Source of the DNA: Belnapia moabensis DSM 16746
GTDB lineage: Bacteria; Pseudomonadota; Alphaproteobacteria; Acetobacterales; Acetobacteraceae
DNA length: 64,000 nucleotides
Assembly (NCBI RefSeq): GCF_000745835.1
Contig: NZ_JQKB01000015.1
Location: 1 to 64,000, forward strand
Reading direction: 5' to 3'
Shown: one piece after another, positions 54,360 through 63,127 of the stretch
Layout: each line of letters begins with the position of its first letter
Numbering within the stretch: the stretch's first letter is position 1
Notes under the pieces: model-generated
Seen by the model: only the letters and a program-made list of their open reading frames with translations
What the model was told of the DNA's origin: nothing
Database searches by the model: none
Position numbers and translations under genes: made by a program

Positions 54360-54390
54360 GTAGCCTTCCCCCGTATGCGGGGGAAAGGCG

Positions 54391-54660
54391 ATGGGCTGGC
54401 TGTTCGAGGATGGGTTGGTGGCGCCGCTGCTGCTCGGCTTCGTGCTGGCGGAGGCGGTGTTGCTGCTTCTGCTGCATCGGCGGACCGGGCGGGGCTTGCC
54501 GCCGGGCGATATCATCGCGCTGCTGGCGCCGGGGGCCTGCCTGATGCTGGCGCTCTGGGCGGCGATGGCGCGGGCCTGGTGGGGGTGGATAGGGCTCGCG
54601 CTGAGCGCCGCGCTGGTGGCGCATCTGGTGGACCTGCGGCGGCGCTGGTCAGGCCGGTAG
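54391..54660 (+). CDS. Small integral membrane protein, 89 aa
   Basis: MGWLFEDGLVAPLLLGFVLA begins a protein with three hydrophobic segments (VLAEAVLLLLLHRR, DIIALLAPGACLMLALWAAM and WIGLALSAALVAHLVDL). It converges with the small gene downstream of crtB, overlapping its stop. The function is unknown. The layout resembles small proteins of unknown function seen at the edges of photosynthesis clusters, but no motif is recognisable. Confidence 0.65.
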   Translation: MGWLFEDGLVAPLLLGFVLAEAVLLLLLHRRTGRGLPPGDIIALLAPGACLMLALWAAMARAWWGWIGLALSAALVAHLVDLRRRWSGR

Positions 54661-54975
54661 GCGGTGGCGGGTCTTCATGCCGAGCCAGTAGGAATAGGCC
54701 GCGAGCAGGACGAGGAAGCCGATGAGGTCGAGCGGGCCGAAGATCCCGGCGCCGCTCGTCAGCCAGAAGGCGAAGGCGACCTGGCCGCCGGCGATGACGA
54801 GGCCGAGATTGACCAGCGGCGGCATGATGCCGCCCATCATCTCCAGGGATGGGTGCAGGGCGGGCGGCGCCTCGCCGCGGGCAGCGGCCTGTTCCGCACT
54901 GCGGCGGCGGCCGATGGCGGACCAGACCAGCCAGGCGGCGCCGGCGAGCATGAGGATGCCGGGCAGGTTGCGCAT
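54649..54975 (-). CDS. Small membrane protein downstream of crtB, 108 aa
   Basis: The N-terminal helix (LPGILMLAGAAWLVWSAIG) is followed by a charged segment and two further helices (PPLVNLGLVIAGGQVAFAFW and IFGPLDLIGFLVLLAAYSYW). Its ATG is 9 bp past the crtB stop with AGGAGG upstream, so it is translated from the crtIB transcript. No family is recognised. Co-transcription makes a role in carotenoid or membrane assembly possible but unproven. Confidence 0.7.
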   Translation of the reverse strand: MRNLPGILMLAGAAWLVWSAIGRRRSAEQAAARGEAPPALHPSLEMMGGIMPPLVNLGLVIAGGQVAFAFWLTSGAGIFGPLDLIGFLVLLAAYSYWLGMKTRHRLPA

Positions 54976-54984
54976 GGGAGCCTC

Positions 54985-56022
54985 CTATCCGTTGCGGCGC
55001 AGCTCCTGCTGCTGCAGCCGGGTGAAGAGACCGACGAGCCAGGCGATGCGCTCGTCGAAGGAGCGGGCGGGGGCGCGGATGCGCGGGCGCGGCGGCGGGG
55101 CGGCGGCGACGGCCTCGACGAGGTGGCGCGTGGCCTCGAGCGGCGGGGCGCCGACGGCCGGGCGCGGCATCAGCAGGGCGCCGAGGCTGCGGGCGAGGAG
55201 CACGGCCTTGCGGCGGCCGGGGACGGTGGCGCGGTGGCTGACGCTGTCGTGGCCGGCGCGCTCCACCGCGCGGCCGATCTCGGCATAGATGAAGCGCGCG
55301 GCGCCGATGCCGGGGCGGCAGGTGAGCGGCAGGCTGGCGATGCCGCCCTCGGAGCGGCGGTAAAGGGCGTCGGCGGCGGCGAGCAGGCGCTGCACCACGG
55401 CGGCTAGGCGCGCGTCGAAGGCGGGGGCGGCGAGCCAGGCATCGGGGTCCAGGCCGGCCTCGCGCATCCAGGCGCGGGGAAGGTAGAGGCGGCCGTTCCG
55501 CGCATCCTCGCCGACATCGCGGGCGATGTTGGTGAGCTGCATGGCGACGCCGAGGTCGCAGGCGCGGGCCAGGACCTCCGGGCGGCGCTCCTCCATCAGC
55601 AGGGCCATCATGGCGCCGACCGAGCCGGCGACGCGGGCGGCGTAGGCTTCGAGCTCGGCCAGCGTCTCGTAGTGCCGGCCGGACTGGTCCCAGGCGAAGC
55701 CGTCGAGCAGGGCGGCGGGCAGGGCACGGGGGATGGCGTAGCGGACGGCGACGGCGGCCAGCGCGCGGTCGGCGGGGTGCGGGTGCGGGCGGTCGGCATA
55801 GGCGGCGTCGAGGCGCGCATGGAGGGATGCGAGGGCGGCGGGGCCGCCGCCTTCGTCGATCGCGTCATCGGCGATGCGGCAGAAGGCGTAGAGCGCGGCG
55901 GCGGGTTCGTGGATGCGGGCGGGGAGCAGCTTGCCGGCGGCGTGGAAGCTTTTCGACCCGCCGCGCAGCAGGGCGCGGCAGGCGGCGAGGTCCGCGGCGG
56001 CGAGGACGGGGCTGGCGCACAT
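54985..56022 (-). CDS. crtB: Phytoene synthase
   Basis: A 345-residue enzyme joining two GGPP molecules into phytoene. The aspartate-rich motifs are 'FCRIADDAIDEGGGPAAL' and 'VAMQLTNIARDVGEDARNGR' with LYLPRAWMREAGLDP, and 'LPLTCRPGIGAARFIYAEIG' follows. A C-terminal extension of ~50 residues (PPPRPRIRAPARSFDERIAW) is present. It lies 36 bp downstream of crtI and uses GGPP from crtE in the other photosynthesis block. Confidence 0.95.
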   Translation of the reverse strand: MCASPVLAAADLAACRALLRGGSKSFHAAGKLLPARIHEPAAALYAFCRIADDAIDEGGGPAALASLHARLDAAYADRPHPHPADRALAAVAVRYAIPRALPAALLDGFAWDQSGRHYETLAELEAYAARVAGSVGAMMALLMEERRPEVLARACDLGVAMQLTNIARDVGEDARNGRLYLPRAWMREAGLDPDAWLAAPAFDARLAAVVQRLLAAADALYRRSEGGIASLPLTCRPGIGAARFIYAEIGRAVERAGHDSVSHRATVPGRRKAVLLARSLGALLMPRPAVGAPPLEATRHLVEAVAAAPPPRPRIRAPARSFDERIAWLVGLFTRLQQQELRRNG

Positions 56023-56058
56023 CAGGTGGTGGCCTCCGTGCGGTGACGTGGAGAGCAG

Positions 56059-57600
56059 CTAGGCCAGGGCTGAGGCATGCGGCACCACGTTGTCGAGGAC
56101 CTTGGCGGAGGAGATGACGCCGGGGATGCCGGCGCCGGGATGCGTGCCGGCGCCGACGAGGTAGAGGCGCTCCACCTCCTCCGACCGGTTGTGCGGGCGG
56201 AACCAGGCGCTCTGCGTCAGCACCGGCTCCAGGCCGAAGGCGGCGCCGTGGACGGCGAGCAGGTCATCCTGGAAATGCTGCGGCGTCGTCAGGCGGGAGG
56301 TGACGATCTCCTGCTTGAAGTCGGGGAGCAGCGTCTCGTGCAGGCGGCGGGCGATCAGGCGGCGGTAGGGCTCGGCCTGCTCGGCCCAGTTCATGCCGCT
56401 GCCGAGATGCGGGACGGGGGAGAGGACGTAGAAGGCATCGCAGCCGGGGGGCGCCATCGACGGGTCGGTTGCGGTCGGGCGGTGGAGGTAGAGGCTGCAA
56501 TCCTCCGCCAGATGCTTGCGGGTGAAGATGTCGCGCAGCAGGCCGCGATAGCGCGGGCCGAGCAGGATCGTGTGGTGGCCGATCGAATCGTAGCGGCGGC
56601 GGGTGCCGAAATACCAGACGAAGAGGCTCATCGAGTAGCGGGCGCGCGCGAGCTTCGCGTCCGTCCAGCGGCGGCGTGGCAGGCCAGGGAGGAGCTTGCC
56701 GTAGGTCCAGGCGGCATCGGCGTTGGAGACGACGATATCGGCGGGGATGGTCTCGCCGTCGGCCAGCGTCACGCCTGTCGCGCGGCGGCCAGTGGTCTCG
56801 ATGCGGGCGACATCGGCGCCGCAGCGGAGGCGCCCCCCCTGCCCTTCGATCAGGCGGACGAGGCCCTGGATCAGGCTGCCGGTGCCGCCCATGGCCCAAT
56901 GGACACCCCAGCGCTGCTCGAGATGCGAGATCAGGGCGTAGATGCCGCTGGCGGCGAAGGGATTCCCGCCGATCAGCAGCGGGTGAAAGCTGAAGACGGT
57001 GCGCAGGCGCTCGTTGCGGAAATGCGCGGCGGCGGTGCGGTAGACGCTGCGCCAGGCTTGCAGGCGCGCAAGGCCGGGGGCGACCTTCGCCATGTCGGTC
57101 CAGTGGCCGAAGGGCGTGTGGCCGAGTTGCTCGAAGCCGATGCGGCAGGTCTCGGCGCTGAGCGCCATGAAACGCTCATAGCCGGCGAGGTCACCGGGGT
57201 CGAAGGCGGCGACCTGGGCGCGCATCGCGGCCTGGTCGCCGGAATAGGTGAAGGTGGCGCCGTCATCGAAGCGGATGCGGTAGAAGGGGTCGAGGGCGCG
57301 GAGGTCGATGTCGTCGGCCATGCGGCGGCCGCAGAGGGACCACAACTCCTCCAGCAGGAAGGGCGCGGTGACGATGGTCGGGCCGGCATCGAAGGTGAAG
57401 CCGTCCTGACGGTGGACGCGGGCGCGGCCGCCGGGCTCGCCGAGGCGTTCGAGCACCGTGACGCGGTAGCCGCGGGCGCCGAGGCGGATGGCGGCGGCCA
57501 GGCCGCCGAAGCCGGAGCCGATCACCACCGCATGCGGGCGCGGGGTCTGCAGCAGCAGGGCTGGGAGGGCGGGCGGCGCGGCGGGTGTAAAGTCGGGCAT
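56059..57600 (-). CDS. crtI: Phytoene desaturase
   Basis: A 513-residue FAD-dependent desaturase making neurosporene or lycopene from phytoene. The dinucleotide motif AVVIGSGFGGLAAAIRLGAR, 'LERLGEPGGRARVHRQDGFT' with FDAGPTIVTAPFLLEEL, and the C-terminal bacterial-desaturase signature 'YLVGAGTHPGAGIPGVISSA' are intact. The ATG has no clear Shine-Dalgarno; together with crtD this suggests weak or leaderless initiation for both desaturases. It is divergent from a membrane hydrolase gene. Confidence 0.96.
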   Translation of the reverse strand: MPDFTPAAPPALPALLLQTPRPHAVVIGSGFGGLAAAIRLGARGYRVTVLERLGEPGGRARVHRQDGFTFDAGPTIVTAPFLLEELWSLCGRRMADDIDLRALDPFYRIRFDDGATFTYSGDQAAMRAQVAAFDPGDLAGYERFMALSAETCRIGFEQLGHTPFGHWTDMAKVAPGLARLQAWRSVYRTAAAHFRNERLRTVFSFHPLLIGGNPFAASGIYALISHLEQRWGVHWAMGGTGSLIQGLVRLIEGQGGRLRCGADVARIETTGRRATGVTLADGETIPADIVVSNADAAWTYGKLLPGLPRRRWTDAKLARARYSMSLFVWYFGTRRRYDSIGHHTILLGPRYRGLLRDIFTRKHLAEDCSLYLHRPTATDPSMAPPGCDAFYVLSPVPHLGSGMNWAEQAEPYRRLIARRLHETLLPDFKQEIVTSRLTTPQHFQDDLLAVHGAAFGLEPVLTQSAWFRPHNRSEEVERLYLVGAGTHPGAGIPGVISSAKVLDNVVPHASALA

Positions 57601-57610
57601 TGCATGCGAG

Positions 57611-57628
57611 TGTAAACCTGGCTTGACG
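57611..57628. promoter_or_regulatory. Degenerate PpsR/CrtJ-type site in front of crtI
   Basis: TGTAAACCTGGCTTGACG fits TGT-N12-ACA with one mismatch and lies 11 bp before the crtI start, similar to the close placement in front of crtD. No second site 8 bp away was found, so support is weak. Confidence 0.35.
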
Positions 57629-57654
57629 GAAACCACCAGCGCGGAGAGTGCGGC

Positions 57655-59142
57655 TTGCGACGAATTGCAGGGATGGTCGTGGCGCTGTTGGCCCTGGCGG
57701 CGATCGGGCTCGGCGGCTGGCGGCTGCATGCGGCGCGCGAGGGGGTGGTGGAGGCGCCGCTGGCGGTGGGGGAGATTCCGGCGCGGGTGTTCCGGCCGGC
57801 CTCGGGTGCGGCGGGGCCGGTGGTGGTGGTGGCGCATGGCTTCGCGGGGTCGCAGCAGATGATGCAGGCCTTCGCCGTGACGCTGGCGCGGGGTGGGTAT
57901 GTGGCGGTGACCTTCGACTTCCCTGGGCATGGGCGGAACCCGGTGCCGCTGGCGGGCGGGTTGAGCGACGACCGGGCGGCGGCGGGGGCGCTGATGGCGG
58001 CGCTCGGGCGGGTGGCGGAGGTGGCGCGGGGGCTGGGCGATGGCAGGCTGGCACTGCTCGGGCATTCGATGGCGGCGGATATCGTGGTGCGCTTCGCCTT
58101 CGGGCGGACGGATGTAACGGCGACGGTCGCGCTGTCGGGCTTCGGGCCGGAGGTGACGGCGGAGCATCCGCGCAACCTGCTGCTGCTGGTCGGGGCCTGG
58201 GAGCCGGAATTCCTGCGGGATGCGGCGCGGCGGCTGGCCGGGGCGGGGGCGGAGCGTGTCACCCTGGGGCGCTTCGAGGATGGAACGGCGCGACGCTACG
58301 CCTTCGCCGCGGGCGTCGAGCATATCGGCATCCTCTACAGCCGGGATGCGCTGGCGGAATCGCTCGGCTGGTTCGATGGCGTGTTCGGGCGGACGGGGAG
58401 TGGGTTCCTCGATATCCGCGGCGGGGCGCTGGCCCTGCTCTTCGGCGGGTTGCTGGCGCTGGGCTGGCCGCTGTCGATGCTGCTGCCGCGGGCGGTGGCG
58501 CAGGTCGAGGGCGGCGGGATGGGGTGGTGGCGCTTCTGGCCGGTCGTGCTGGTGCCGGCGGTGCTGACGCCGCTGCTGCTGCGCCTGGTGCCGAGGCGGT
58601 TCCTGCCGCTGCTGCTCGGCGACTACATCGCGCTGCATTGCGCGCTCTATGGGGTGCTGACGGGGCTGCTGCTGTGGTGGCGGGGCGCGGGGTGGAGCGG
58701 GGCGCGGCCGGGGCGGGTGGCGGTTGGGGCCGCGGGCGTCGCGGCCTATGCGATGCTCAGCTTCGGCGTGGCGACCGACCTGCTGCTGGCGAGCTTCCTG
58801 CCGGTGGGGATGCGGGCCTGGCTGGTGCCGGTGATGCTGTGCGGGACGCTGCCCTGGTTCCTCGCCGACGAATGGGCGGTGCGGGGGCCGCATGCGGCGC
58901 GCCTCGCGGCGCCGGCGACGAAGCTCGCCTTCCTCGTCTCGCTGCTCATCGCGGTCGCACTCGATCCGCGGCGGCTGTTCTTCCTCATCATCATCGTGCC
59001 GGTGATGCTGCTCTTCCTCGCCGTCTATGGGCTGGTCGGGCGGTGGAGCTGGCGGGTGACGGGGACGCCGCTGCCGGCGGCGATCGGGCATGCGCTGGCG
59101 CTGGCCTGGGCGCTGGCGGCTACCTTCCCGCTGGTGGAGTGA
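57655..59142 (+). CDS. Membrane-bound alpha/beta hydrolase
   Basis: A 495-residue protein with an N-terminal helix (GMVVALLALAAIGLGGWRLH), an alpha/beta hydrolase domain (residues ~35-245; VVVVAHGFAGSQQMMQAFAV, DFPGHGRNPVPLAGG, nucleophile elbow LLGHSMAADIVVRFAF, acid/His region 'VEHIGILYSRDALAES') and a C-terminal half of about seven membrane helices. It begins at a TTG (57655) or ATG (57673). It is divergent from crtI over ~55 bp. A role in carotenoid esterification or lipid turnover is only a guess from position. Confidence 0.75.
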   Translation: MRRIAGMVVALLALAAIGLGGWRLHAAREGVVEAPLAVGEIPARVFRPASGAAGPVVVVAHGFAGSQQMMQAFAVTLARGGYVAVTFDFPGHGRNPVPLAGGLSDDRAAAGALMAALGRVAEVARGLGDGRLALLGHSMAADIVVRFAFGRTDVTATVALSGFGPEVTAEHPRNLLLLVGAWEPEFLRDAARRLAGAGAERVTLGRFEDGTARRYAFAAGVEHIGILYSRDALAESLGWFDGVFGRTGSGFLDIRGGALALLFGGLLALGWPLSMLLPRAVAQVEGGGMGWWRFWPVVLVPAVLTPLLLRLVPRRFLPLLLGDYIALHCALYGVLTGLLLWWRGAGWSGARPGRVAVGAAGVAAYAMLSFGVATDLLLASFLPVGMRAWLVPVMLCGTLPWFLADEWAVRGPHAARLAAPATKLAFLVSLLIAVALDPRRLFFLIIIVPVMLLFLAVYGLVGRWSWRVTGTPLPAAIGHALALAWALAATFPLVE

Positions 59143-60424
59143 GGAAGGTCGTGCGCTTTGTCATCATGTGGCGGAACTGGCGGATGGCCAGGGCGACAGC
59201 CACCGCCACGACGGGGATGGCGATGCCGGTGACGAGGTCGACATCGAGCGGCAGGCCGCCGGCCTTCAGCCCCTTCGCCACATAGGCCACCAGGCCGACG
59301 ATGTAGTAGGTGATGGCGGCGACGGAGAGGCCCTCGACCGTCTCCTGCAGGCGGAGCTGGAGCTGGGCGCGGCGGTCCATGTTGGCGAGCACCACCTGGT
59401 TCTGCTGCTCGCGCGTGAGGTCGACGCGCGTGGAGAGAAGCTGGGTGGCGCGGGCGACGCGGCGGGAGAGCGCGTCCTGCCGGGTGGCCATGGCGCGGCA
59501 GGTGTTCATCGCGGGGGCGAGGCGGCGCTCCATGAATTCCTGGAGGGTCTGCATGCCCTCCATCCGGCCCTCGCGGAGTTCGGCGATGCGGCGCTGGACG
59601 AGGGCGTCATAGGCCTCCGCCGCGCTGAAGCGGTAGAGAGTGCGGGCCTCGCGGCTCTCGGTCTCGGCGGCGAGGCGGGTGAGGCTCTCCAGCAGCTCCG
59701 GCTCGTCGGCGCTGCGGGCGGTGACGAGGGCTTCGGTGATCTCGGCGAGCTTGCGTTCGCTGGCGGTGATGGGGGCGCCCAAGTCGCGGGCGAGCGGCAG
59801 GGCGAGGAGCGCCAGCATGCGGTAGGTGTCGATCTCCAGCAGGCGCTGGATGAGGCGGCCGGCCTGGCGTGGCGTGGTGCGGATATCCTCGACCAGGATG
59901 CGGCTGAAGCCGCCATGGATACGGAAATCGGTGAAGACCCGGGCGGCGCCGCCGCTCATCGTGCCACCGATCAGGCTGTTGCCGGCGAAGAGGCGGGCGG
60001 CGAGCGTGTCGGGGTCCGCCCCGCCGGCGGGGAGCAGGGCGAGGTGGGTTGCGACGAGCAGTTCGCCGGGCAGCGCCTGCACCCAGTCGGGCGGGAGAGC
60101 GGCGATGGCGGGGGTGGCGAAGGGGTCGGCCGCATCGGCGCCGGGGGTGATCGCCATGATGCGGCTGAACTCGGTGTGGCGCTCCCATTTCAGCCGGAAG
60201 GGGCCGAAATCGGCGCTGAAATGGCTGGCGCCGGGCAGCGGCGGCGGAATGGCGGAGCGGCGGGCGAGGTCGCAGACGGCCTCCCAGGAGGCGTCGCGGC
60301 GGGCTGGGTCGGTCAGCAGGGCGAGGTAGGAGAGGCGGAGCGGCGGGGCCAGAGCCTCGGGCGGGCGGGCATGGACCTCGTCGTTCAGCTCGAGGCGCTG
60401 GGGGTGCGAGGGCGGGAGGATCAT
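59120..60424 (-). CDS. DUF3422 membrane protein coupled to bchO
   Basis: A 434-residue DUF3422 protein: 'LELNDEVHARPPEALAPPLR' at the N-terminus, 'LLVATHLALLPAGGADPDTL', a helical middle and two membrane helices near the C-terminus (ITYYIVGLVAYVAKGLKAGG; DVDLVTGIAIPVVAVAVALA). The start overlaps the bchO stop (TCAT on the plus strand), implying translational coupling. The function of the family is unknown. Its 3' end overlaps the convergent hydrolase gene by 23 bp. Confidence 0.85.
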   Translation of the reverse strand: MILPPSHPQRLELNDEVHARPPEALAPPLRLSYLALLTDPARRDASWEAVCDLARRSAIPPPLPGASHFSADFGPFRLKWERHTEFSRIMAITPGADAADPFATPAIAALPPDWVQALPGELLVATHLALLPAGGADPDTLAARLFAGNSLIGGTMSGGAARVFTDFRIHGGFSRILVEDIRTTPRQAGRLIQRLLEIDTYRMLALLALPLARDLGAPITASERKLAEITEALVTARSADEPELLESLTRLAAETESREARTLYRFSAAEAYDALVQRRIAELREGRMEGMQTLQEFMERRLAPAMNTCRAMATRQDALSRRVARATQLLSTRVDLTREQQNQVVLANMDRRAQLQLRLQETVEGLSVAAITYYIVGLVAYVAKGLKAGGLPLDVDLVTGIAIPVVAVAVALAIRQFRHMMTKRTTFLTPPAGR

Positions 60425-61320
60425 GCCTCGGCGAGGGTGGCGAGCCCTAGTTCCTCCGCGAGGCCGGCGATAAGGGTGGCGATGCGCTCCGGCTGTTCTT
60501 CATGGGCCAAGTGGCCGAGGGCGGGAAGCGGGATCACCCGCAAGGCGGGGAGCATCGCTGCGAGGCGGCGGGCATCAGCGGGGGGGATGGTGCGGTCGGC
60601 GCCACCGACCAGCAGGACCAGCGGCGGCTTCAGGCGGCGGAGGTCGCGCAGCAGGGGGTGGAGGTCCCAGTTCGCCATCATGCCGAGGGCGGCGGCGACA
60701 TGGGCGGGGCGGCGCACCAGCCGGGCGTAGAGCTCGACGCCGCACGGGTCGAGCGTGGAGCCGGTGTCGCGCAGCAGGCGCTCGACGACGCTGCGCTCGG
60801 CGGCGCGGCGGGCGAAGAACCAGGGGACGGCGGGCACCCCGGCCAGCAGGCGGGCGACGGGAGAGAAGACCTGGCCGGCGAAGCCCTCGAAGGGCAGCAG
60901 CGCGGCGTTCAGGCCGATGACGGCGCGCGGGGCGATGCCGCCGTCGAGCGTCATGCGGGCGAGGATGGCGGCGCCGGCGGAGTGGCCGGCGGCGAGGTGG
61001 GGGGGCAGGCCGAGGGTGCGGGTCAGCTCGGTGAGGGCACGGGCCATGACCGGCAGGGAGAGGCGGGCGCCGGCGGGGGTGTCGGTGAAGCCGTGGCCGG
61101 GGAGGTCGGGGGCGACGACGGTGAAGCGGCGGGCCAGCAGGGGCAGCAGGCCGCGCCAGGAATGGGTGGCGGCGCCGGTGCCATGGGCGAGAAGCAGGAT
61201 GGGCCCCTGCCCTGCCACCTGGACATGCCAGCGGAAGCCGGCGGCCTTGACGAAGCGGCTGGCGGCGCGGTTCGGCCAGTCACGGCCATCGGTTGCCCAA
61301 TCGGGGCGGTTGGCGGTCAT
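60421..61320 (-). CDS. bchO: Magnesium-chelatase-associated alpha/beta hydrolase-fold protein BchO
   Basis: A 299-residue alpha/beta hydrolase-fold protein: WHVQVAGQGPILLLAHGTGA, 'VVAPDLPGHGFTDTPAGARL', elbow AAGHSAGAAILARMTLDGG and 'VIPLPALGHLAHEEQPERIA'. BchO always accompanies bchI and bchD; its exact role in magnesium insertion is unsettled. The gene lies about 100 bp after bchD on the same strand and ends in a four-base overlap with the DUF3422 gene. Confidence 0.93.
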   Translation of the reverse strand: MTANRPDWATDGRDWPNRAASRFVKAAGFRWHVQVAGQGPILLLAHGTGAATHSWRGLLPLLARRFTVVAPDLPGHGFTDTPAGARLSLPVMARALTELTRTLGLPPHLAAGHSAGAAILARMTLDGGIAPRAVIGLNAALLPFEGFAGQVFSPVARLLAGVPAVPWFFARRAAERSVVERLLRDTGSTLDPCGVELYARLVRRPAHVAAALGMMANWDLHPLLRDLRRLKPPLVLLVGGADRTIPPADARRLAAMLPALRVIPLPALGHLAHEEQPERIATLIAGLAEELGLATLAEA

Positions 61321-61420
61321 GTGGCCGGCCGTGGGGCTCGGAGGCGTGGGGCGCTGGGCGTCAGCCTTGCCGGGCGGTCGGCGGAGCACCGCCTGGCACG
61401 GAGACGGGCATCGGCCGGAT

Positions 61421-63127
61421 TCATGCCGCCCTCACGGCCCGCGAAATGGCGGCGGCGTCGGCATAGGGGAGCGGGATGTAGCGGCCGCCCAGGGCGGCGG
61501 CGAGGCTGCGGCCGGCTTCCTGCGGGCGGGGCGAGGTATCGACCAGCAGGGCGGCGATGCGGGCAGCGCGGAGGGCGCGGGCGGCCTCCAGCGCCTCGGC
61601 CATGGCGCGCTCGCGGCCGGGCCGGCCGTCGCGGGCGATGTTGGCGCGGCCATCGGTCAGCAGGACCAGCAGCGGGGTCTGGCCGCGGCGCTGGATGGCG
61701 TCCGCGAGGGCCAGGGCCTGGTCGAGCGCCGAGGCGATGGGGGTGCCGCCGCCGCCGGGCAGGGCCGCGAGGCTGCGGCGGGCGCGGACGAGGGAATGGG
61801 TCGGCGGCAGGAGGAGCTCGGCGCCGGTGCCGCGGAAGGCCAGGAGCGCGACGCGGTCGCGGCGGACATAGCATTCGGCGAGCAGCAGCTCGACCGCGCC
61901 CTTGGCCTCGGCCAGGCGGTGCAGGGCGGCGGAACCGGAGGCATCGACGAGGAAGAGCGTTGCCGTCTCCGAGCGCTGCTGGAAGCGGCGGATGCGGATG
62001 TCCTCGCGGGCTATGCGGAGGCGGGGGCTACCGCCGCCGCGCAGGCGCTGCCAGGGGGCGGCGGCGCGGAGGGTATCGACCAGGGCGAGGCGGGTGCCGC
62101 CGCGCAGATCGCCGGGGCGGCTGCCGATAGGGCGGCCGCGCAGGGGCGAGGCGCGGCGAGTGCCGGAGGTGCCGGGCGTGCGGGTGCGGGCGGGGGCGAG
62201 GCGAAGCTGGTCCAGCAGGCCGGCGGGGATGGCGGCTTCGGCGGCGGCGAGGAGGATTTCGCCCAATTGCTCGGGGCTGGGCTGGGGGGGCTGGTCCTCG
62301 GCCGTCTCGGGCGGTGGGGGTGGGGGTGGCGCCTCCGGCTCAGGGGCGGCGGGGGCCTGGGTGGCGCGGGGACCGAGGACGAGGCGGGCGGCCAGCGCCG
62401 CATCCTCTTCGGCCACCGCCTCGCGGCCGGCCAGGGCGGCGGCGGCGCGGGCCAGGCGGAGGGCGAGCAAGGGCGGGCGGAGGCTGTCGATGCCGAGGGT
62501 GGCGGCGGTGGCGCAAAGGGCCTCCAGCACATCCGGGCCGGCGGCGATGCGGGGGAGCAGGGCGCGGGCGGCGATGATCTGGCCGGCGGTGGGGGCGAGT
62601 GCCCTGGTGGCGGAGGGCGGGATCGGGGTGAGGTCGAGGCGGAGGGCCAGGCGGTCCAGCAACGCCGCGGGCGGGGATTCGTCGGGCCCGATCCCTTCGT
62701 CGAGGGCGATGAGCGTGACGCGGGCTGGGGCGCGGAGGGTGAGGCCATCGCGCTCGGCGGCGACCTCGCCGGTGTCCAGCGCGGCGGCGAGGCGGGCGGC
62801 GGTGCCAGGGGCCAGGCGCTCGGCCATCGCCAGGAGGAGGAGGCCGCCATCGGCCTCGGCGAGGATGCCGCGCTCGGCGACGGGGCGGCCGGATTGCAGC
62901 GTGGCGGCGAGGTCGAGGCCGCCGAGCAGGCGGGAATCGGCGATGCCGAGGGGCAGGCGGCGCCAGGGCGTGGCAGGCGGCAGAAGCGTGCGGAGCAGGG
63001 CGAGCCAGGCGTCGCGCACCGGGCCGGGCGGAGCTCGGAGGGAGGCGCCACCGAGCCCCGCCGGGTCGATGGCCAGGAGGGCGGCGGCCCGCGTGGCATC
63101 GGCCCAGGGCTCGGCGGCTAGGGTCAC
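61421..63127 (-). CDS. bchD: Magnesium chelatase subunit D
   Basis: A 568-residue subunit with an N-terminal AAA-like part (degenerate nucleotide-binding motifs; 'RLPLGIADSRLLGGLDLAAT', 'LLLLAMAERLAPGTAARLAA'), a proline/acid-rich linker (EPEAPPPPPPPETAEDQPP) and a C-terminal integrin-I/VWA domain with MIDAS FLVDASGSAALHRLAEAKGA, 'LLPPTHSLVRARRSLAALPG' and GGGTPIASALDQALALAD. The GTG start overlaps the bchI stop (GTGA). Confidence 0.94.
   Translation of the reverse strand: MTLAAEPWADATRAAALLAIDPAGLGGASLRAPPGPVRDAWLALLRTLLPPATPWRRLPLGIADSRLLGGLDLAATLQSGRPVAERGILAEADGGLLLLAMAERLAPGTAARLAAALDTGEVAAERDGLTLRAPARVTLIALDEGIGPDESPPAALLDRLALRLDLTPIPPSATRALAPTAGQIIAARALLPRIAAGPDVLEALCATAATLGIDSLRPPLLALRLARAAAALAGREAVAEEDAALAARLVLGPRATQAPAAPEPEAPPPPPPPETAEDQPPQPSPEQLGEILLAAAEAAIPAGLLDQLRLAPARTRTPGTSGTRRASPLRGRPIGSRPGDLRGGTRLALVDTLRAAAPWQRLRGGGSPRLRIAREDIRIRRFQQRSETATLFLVDASGSAALHRLAEAKGAVELLLAECYVRRDRVALLAFRGTGAELLLPPTHSLVRARRSLAALPGGGGTPIASALDQALALADAIQRRGQTPLLVLLTDGRANIARDGRPGRERAMAEALEAARALRAARIAALLVDTSPRPQEAGRSLAAALGGRYIPLPYADAAAISRAVRAA

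Noticed and set aside
54359-54390. Hairpin CCTTCCCCCGTATGCGGGGGAAAGG before the 89-residue membrane protein, considered as a CRISPR repeat
   Set aside because: It occurs once, with no spacers or repeated units. There is no CRISPR array or cas gene in the window.
59120-59142. Overlap of the DUF3422 and membrane hydrolase 3' ends as a sign of a wrong frame
   Set aside because: Both proteins show coherent domains up to their stops; a 23-bp convergent overlap is acceptable.
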